Assembly (NCBI RefSeq): GCF_014171475.1
Contig: NZ_CP048817.1
Location: 3,348,001 to 3,412,000, forward strand
Source of the DNA: Sphingomonas sp. So64.6b
Lineage (GTDB): Bacteria; Pseudomonadota; Alphaproteobacteria; Sphingomonadales; Sphingomonadaceae
DNA length: 64,000 nt
Direction: 5' to 3'
The position numbers and the translations under genes were made by a program. Under the pieces are notes generated by a model, which saw only the letters and a list, made by a program, of their open reading frames with translations, was not told the DNA's origin and ran no database searches. Positions 62,346 through 64,000 of the stretch are shown here, piece by piece. Positions within the stretch are counted from its first letter, which is position 1, and every line of letters starts with the position of its first letter.

Positions 62346-64000
62346 ATGATTCAGCGGAAGATGATGTCTGTTCTGGCGCGGGGCGTGGCCCCGGCGGCGC
62401 TTCTGATCGGCGCGGCGGGCGCCCAGGCGCAGAGCACCCCGCAAGGCGATGCTCCGACAGCCACAGCGACGGCTTCCCCTGCGGCGACACCCGATGACAA
62501 TGGCCTTGAAGACATTGTGGTCACCGCCCGGCGCACCGAGGAGCGCGCTCAGCGGGTGCCGGTATCGATTACGGCCTTCACGCAGGATAGCTTGCGCGAA
62601 AAGAGTATCAACACCGGCACCGACCTGCAGAATTATACGCCGTCGCTATCCGTCCTGGGTGACGTCGCGCGTAATCAGGAAACCTACTCGATCCGCGGAA
62701 TGGGCGGGAACGGCGGACCCGGCACAGGCAGTGGACCTGGGGTGGTGGGTTATTTCGCCGAAGTGCCCTCAACCGTCAGCGGTCCGGGCAATTTCTTCGA
62801 CCTTGCGTCGCTTCAGGTGCTGAAAGGACCACAGGGCACCTTGTTCGGCCGCAACACGACCGGCGGCGCCGTGCTGTTGGAGCCCGCCCGCCCCAAGATG
62901 AACGTCGCCGAAGGGTATATCGACGGAACGCTCGGCAATCTCCGGCGGCGAAGCGGTCAGGCCGCGCTGAACATCCCGATCATCGACGACATTCTGGCGA
63001 TCCGGGTCGCCGGGCAATTCGACAAGCGCGATGGTTATGTCCGCGATGTGGTGACGGGCCGCGACTATCTCAATCGCAACAATTACAGCCTGCGGCTGGG
63101 CGTGCAGTTCAATCCCACGGACACGATCAGCAGCTATTCCGCGGTCAGCTATCTCGACGTCAAAGAGCACGGCGGCGGTAGTATCCTGCTCGCGGTCAAT
63201 CCGGCCCGTCCCTATGGCGCATTGCTCCAGCCCTATCTCCAGGCACAGCAGACGCGTGGCGTGCGTGAGACGTCCCTTGGCGTGGCGACACGCGAGGTCG
63301 CAACGAACCTGCTCATCCTCAACAATACCGAATGGCGGCCGAGCGAGTCGCTGACGATCAAGAATATCTTCAGCTACGGCCGGACGCGCTCGACCAGCGC
63401 CACCGACCGGGATTCGACGCCGTTGCCGATCGCCGATCTGCTCGGCGCTTATCCGGGAAGCTATAACAACAATCTTCGTACCATCACGGAAGAGCTTCAG
63501 GTGCGCTACGAGACCGGGCCGCTCCGCCTGCAGGTGGGCGGTTTCTATCTCGACCAGAAGACACCAGCTCCGCTGACCTTCCAGACCGTCAATCCCATGC
63601 AGGCCGGCGGCTTGCTGGGTGGCGGACCGATCATCCTGCCACCGGCGCTTCAGGCCGCACTTGGCGTCAATGGCCCGCTATTGCCGGCGCTGAGCCTGCA
63701 GCCCTCAGCGCATGTGGATGGCCGTAGCAAGGCGCTTTATGCCCAGGCACAGATCAAGCTGACGCCGGAATTGACGGCGACTGCCGGCTTCCGCTGGACA
63801 TGGGATCGCTTCGGCGGCGACATCCAGAGCTATCAGGATGCGCAAAGCTATGATGTGTTCAACAGGCTGGCGGCGCTTGGCGTGGTCACGCCCGCACAGG
63901 CGGCCCAGATCATCGGTCTCAACGCCAATCTGTGCGTCTATGACGCGTTCCTCGCGGTCGCCGCGGGCGGCTTCCCGACGCTCAAATATCCTAACTGCAC
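62346..64000 (+). CDS. TonB-dependent outer membrane receptor (partial, 3' end missing)
   Basis: The first 551 codons of a receptor that runs past the right edge. A signal peptide covers about residues 1-28 (AALLIGAAGAQAQ). The TonB box-like DIVVTARRTEERAQRVPVSI precedes the plug domain, with YSIRGMGGNGGPGTGSGPGV and LQVLKGPQGTLFGRNTTGGA. A long barrel follows. GGGAGG lies just before ATG 62346. A six-base hairpin (CCGTGC 62314-62319, GCACGG 62326-62331) stands in the leader immediately before the ribosome binding site. It is likely controlled by the divergent LacI regulator; its ligand is probably a saccharide or phenolic compound. Confidence 0.92.
   Translation, partial: MIQRKMMSVLARGVAPAALLIGAAGAQAQSTPQGDAPTATATASPAATPDDNGLEDIVVTARRTEERAQRVPVSITAFTQDSLREKSINTGTDLQNYTPSLSVLGDVARNQETYSIRGMGGNGGPGTGSGPGVVGYFAEVPSTVSGPGNFFDLASLQVLKGPQGTLFGRNTTGGAVLLEPARPKMNVAEGYIDGTLGNLRRRSGQAALNIPIIDDILAIRVAGQFDKRDGYVRDVVTGRDYLNRNNYSLRLGVQFNPTDTISSYSAVSYLDVKEHGGGSILLAVNPARPYGALLQPYLQAQQTRGVRETSLGVATREVATNLLILNNTEWRPSESLTIKNIFSYGRTRSTSATDRDSTPLPIADLLGAYPGSYNNNLRTITEELQVRYETGPLRLQVGGFYLDQKTPAPLTFQTVNPMQAGGLLGGGPIILPPALQAALGVNGPLLPALSLQPSAHVDGRSKALYAQAQIKLTPELTATAGFRWTWDRFGGDIQSYQDAQSYDVFNRLAALGVVTPAQAAQIIGLNANLCVYDAFLAVAAGGFPTLKYPNC

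Overview
The window reads as chromosomal DNA of a GC-rich alphaproteobacterium, most likely a sphingomonad (Sphingomonas or a close relative). This rests on three TonB-dependent receptors in carbohydrate or aromatic uptake loci, a FixL/FixJ pair, an ExuT-like/KduI uronate pathway, and overall gene style. The assignment is inference; no rRNA or tRNA gene was found to confirm it.

Layout. 1-3026: the end of a soluble NAD-linked molybdenum formate dehydrogenase (last subunit, FdsD, FdhD) fused by 4-8 base overlaps to mobA and moeA, so enzyme, sulfurtransferase and cofactor synthesis sit in one operon. 3034-9505: a TauE/SafE exporter, a hemerythrin-like protein coupled to a CheY-like receiver, a DUF6894 protein, and a FixJ/FixL pair whose third PAS domain keeps candidate haem residues. 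9679-12222: a MraZ-like regulator divergent from an FtsZ paralogue with an intact GTP-binding loop but an altered catalytic T7 loop. 12724-13758: a DUF6882 protein.

13790-26188: an uronate/pectin-type polysaccharide utilisation locus: DUF2264 and DUF4861 proteins, a GH2 beta-galactosidase, a GntR/FCD regulator, an ExuT-like transporter, a GH105 hydrolase, KduI and a TonB receptor. Three copies of a GTATGA-type operator lie before the regulator, the transporter and the receptor, which suggests a single regulon. 26408-28918: YciI, GST and an ECF42-type sigma factor behind a promoter that matches the ECF42 motif. 29013-39414: a catabolic cluster with a frameshifted TonB receptor, a Tat-signal MmgE/PrpD protein, two NTF2-like paralogues, a carotenoid/lignostilbene oxygenase, an MFS transporter, an alpha/beta hydrolase and a MarR regulator.

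40016-55541 is the most unusual part: twelve tightly packed minus-strand genes, mostly without a recognisable family. They include four paralogues sharing two or three conserved blocks, two mutually related helical proteins, an S8 subtilisin-like protease without signal peptide, two small proteins resembling protease-co-occurring (Trypco2-like) domains, a 1092-residue papain-like protein with an internal 203-residue duplication, and a DUF3467 protein. The first gene is preceded by a good sigma-54 promoter, and a GSFTGA-type sigma-54 activator lies directly upstream. I interpret this as a sigma-54-controlled, protease-containing system of unknown role, possibly a conflict or assembly system.

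57193-64000: an aminotransferase remnant beside astD, DUF1348 and PNPOx-like proteins, a LysR regulator, and a LacI regulator divergent from a TonB receptor cut by the window edge, with a perfect 14-bp palindrome between them.
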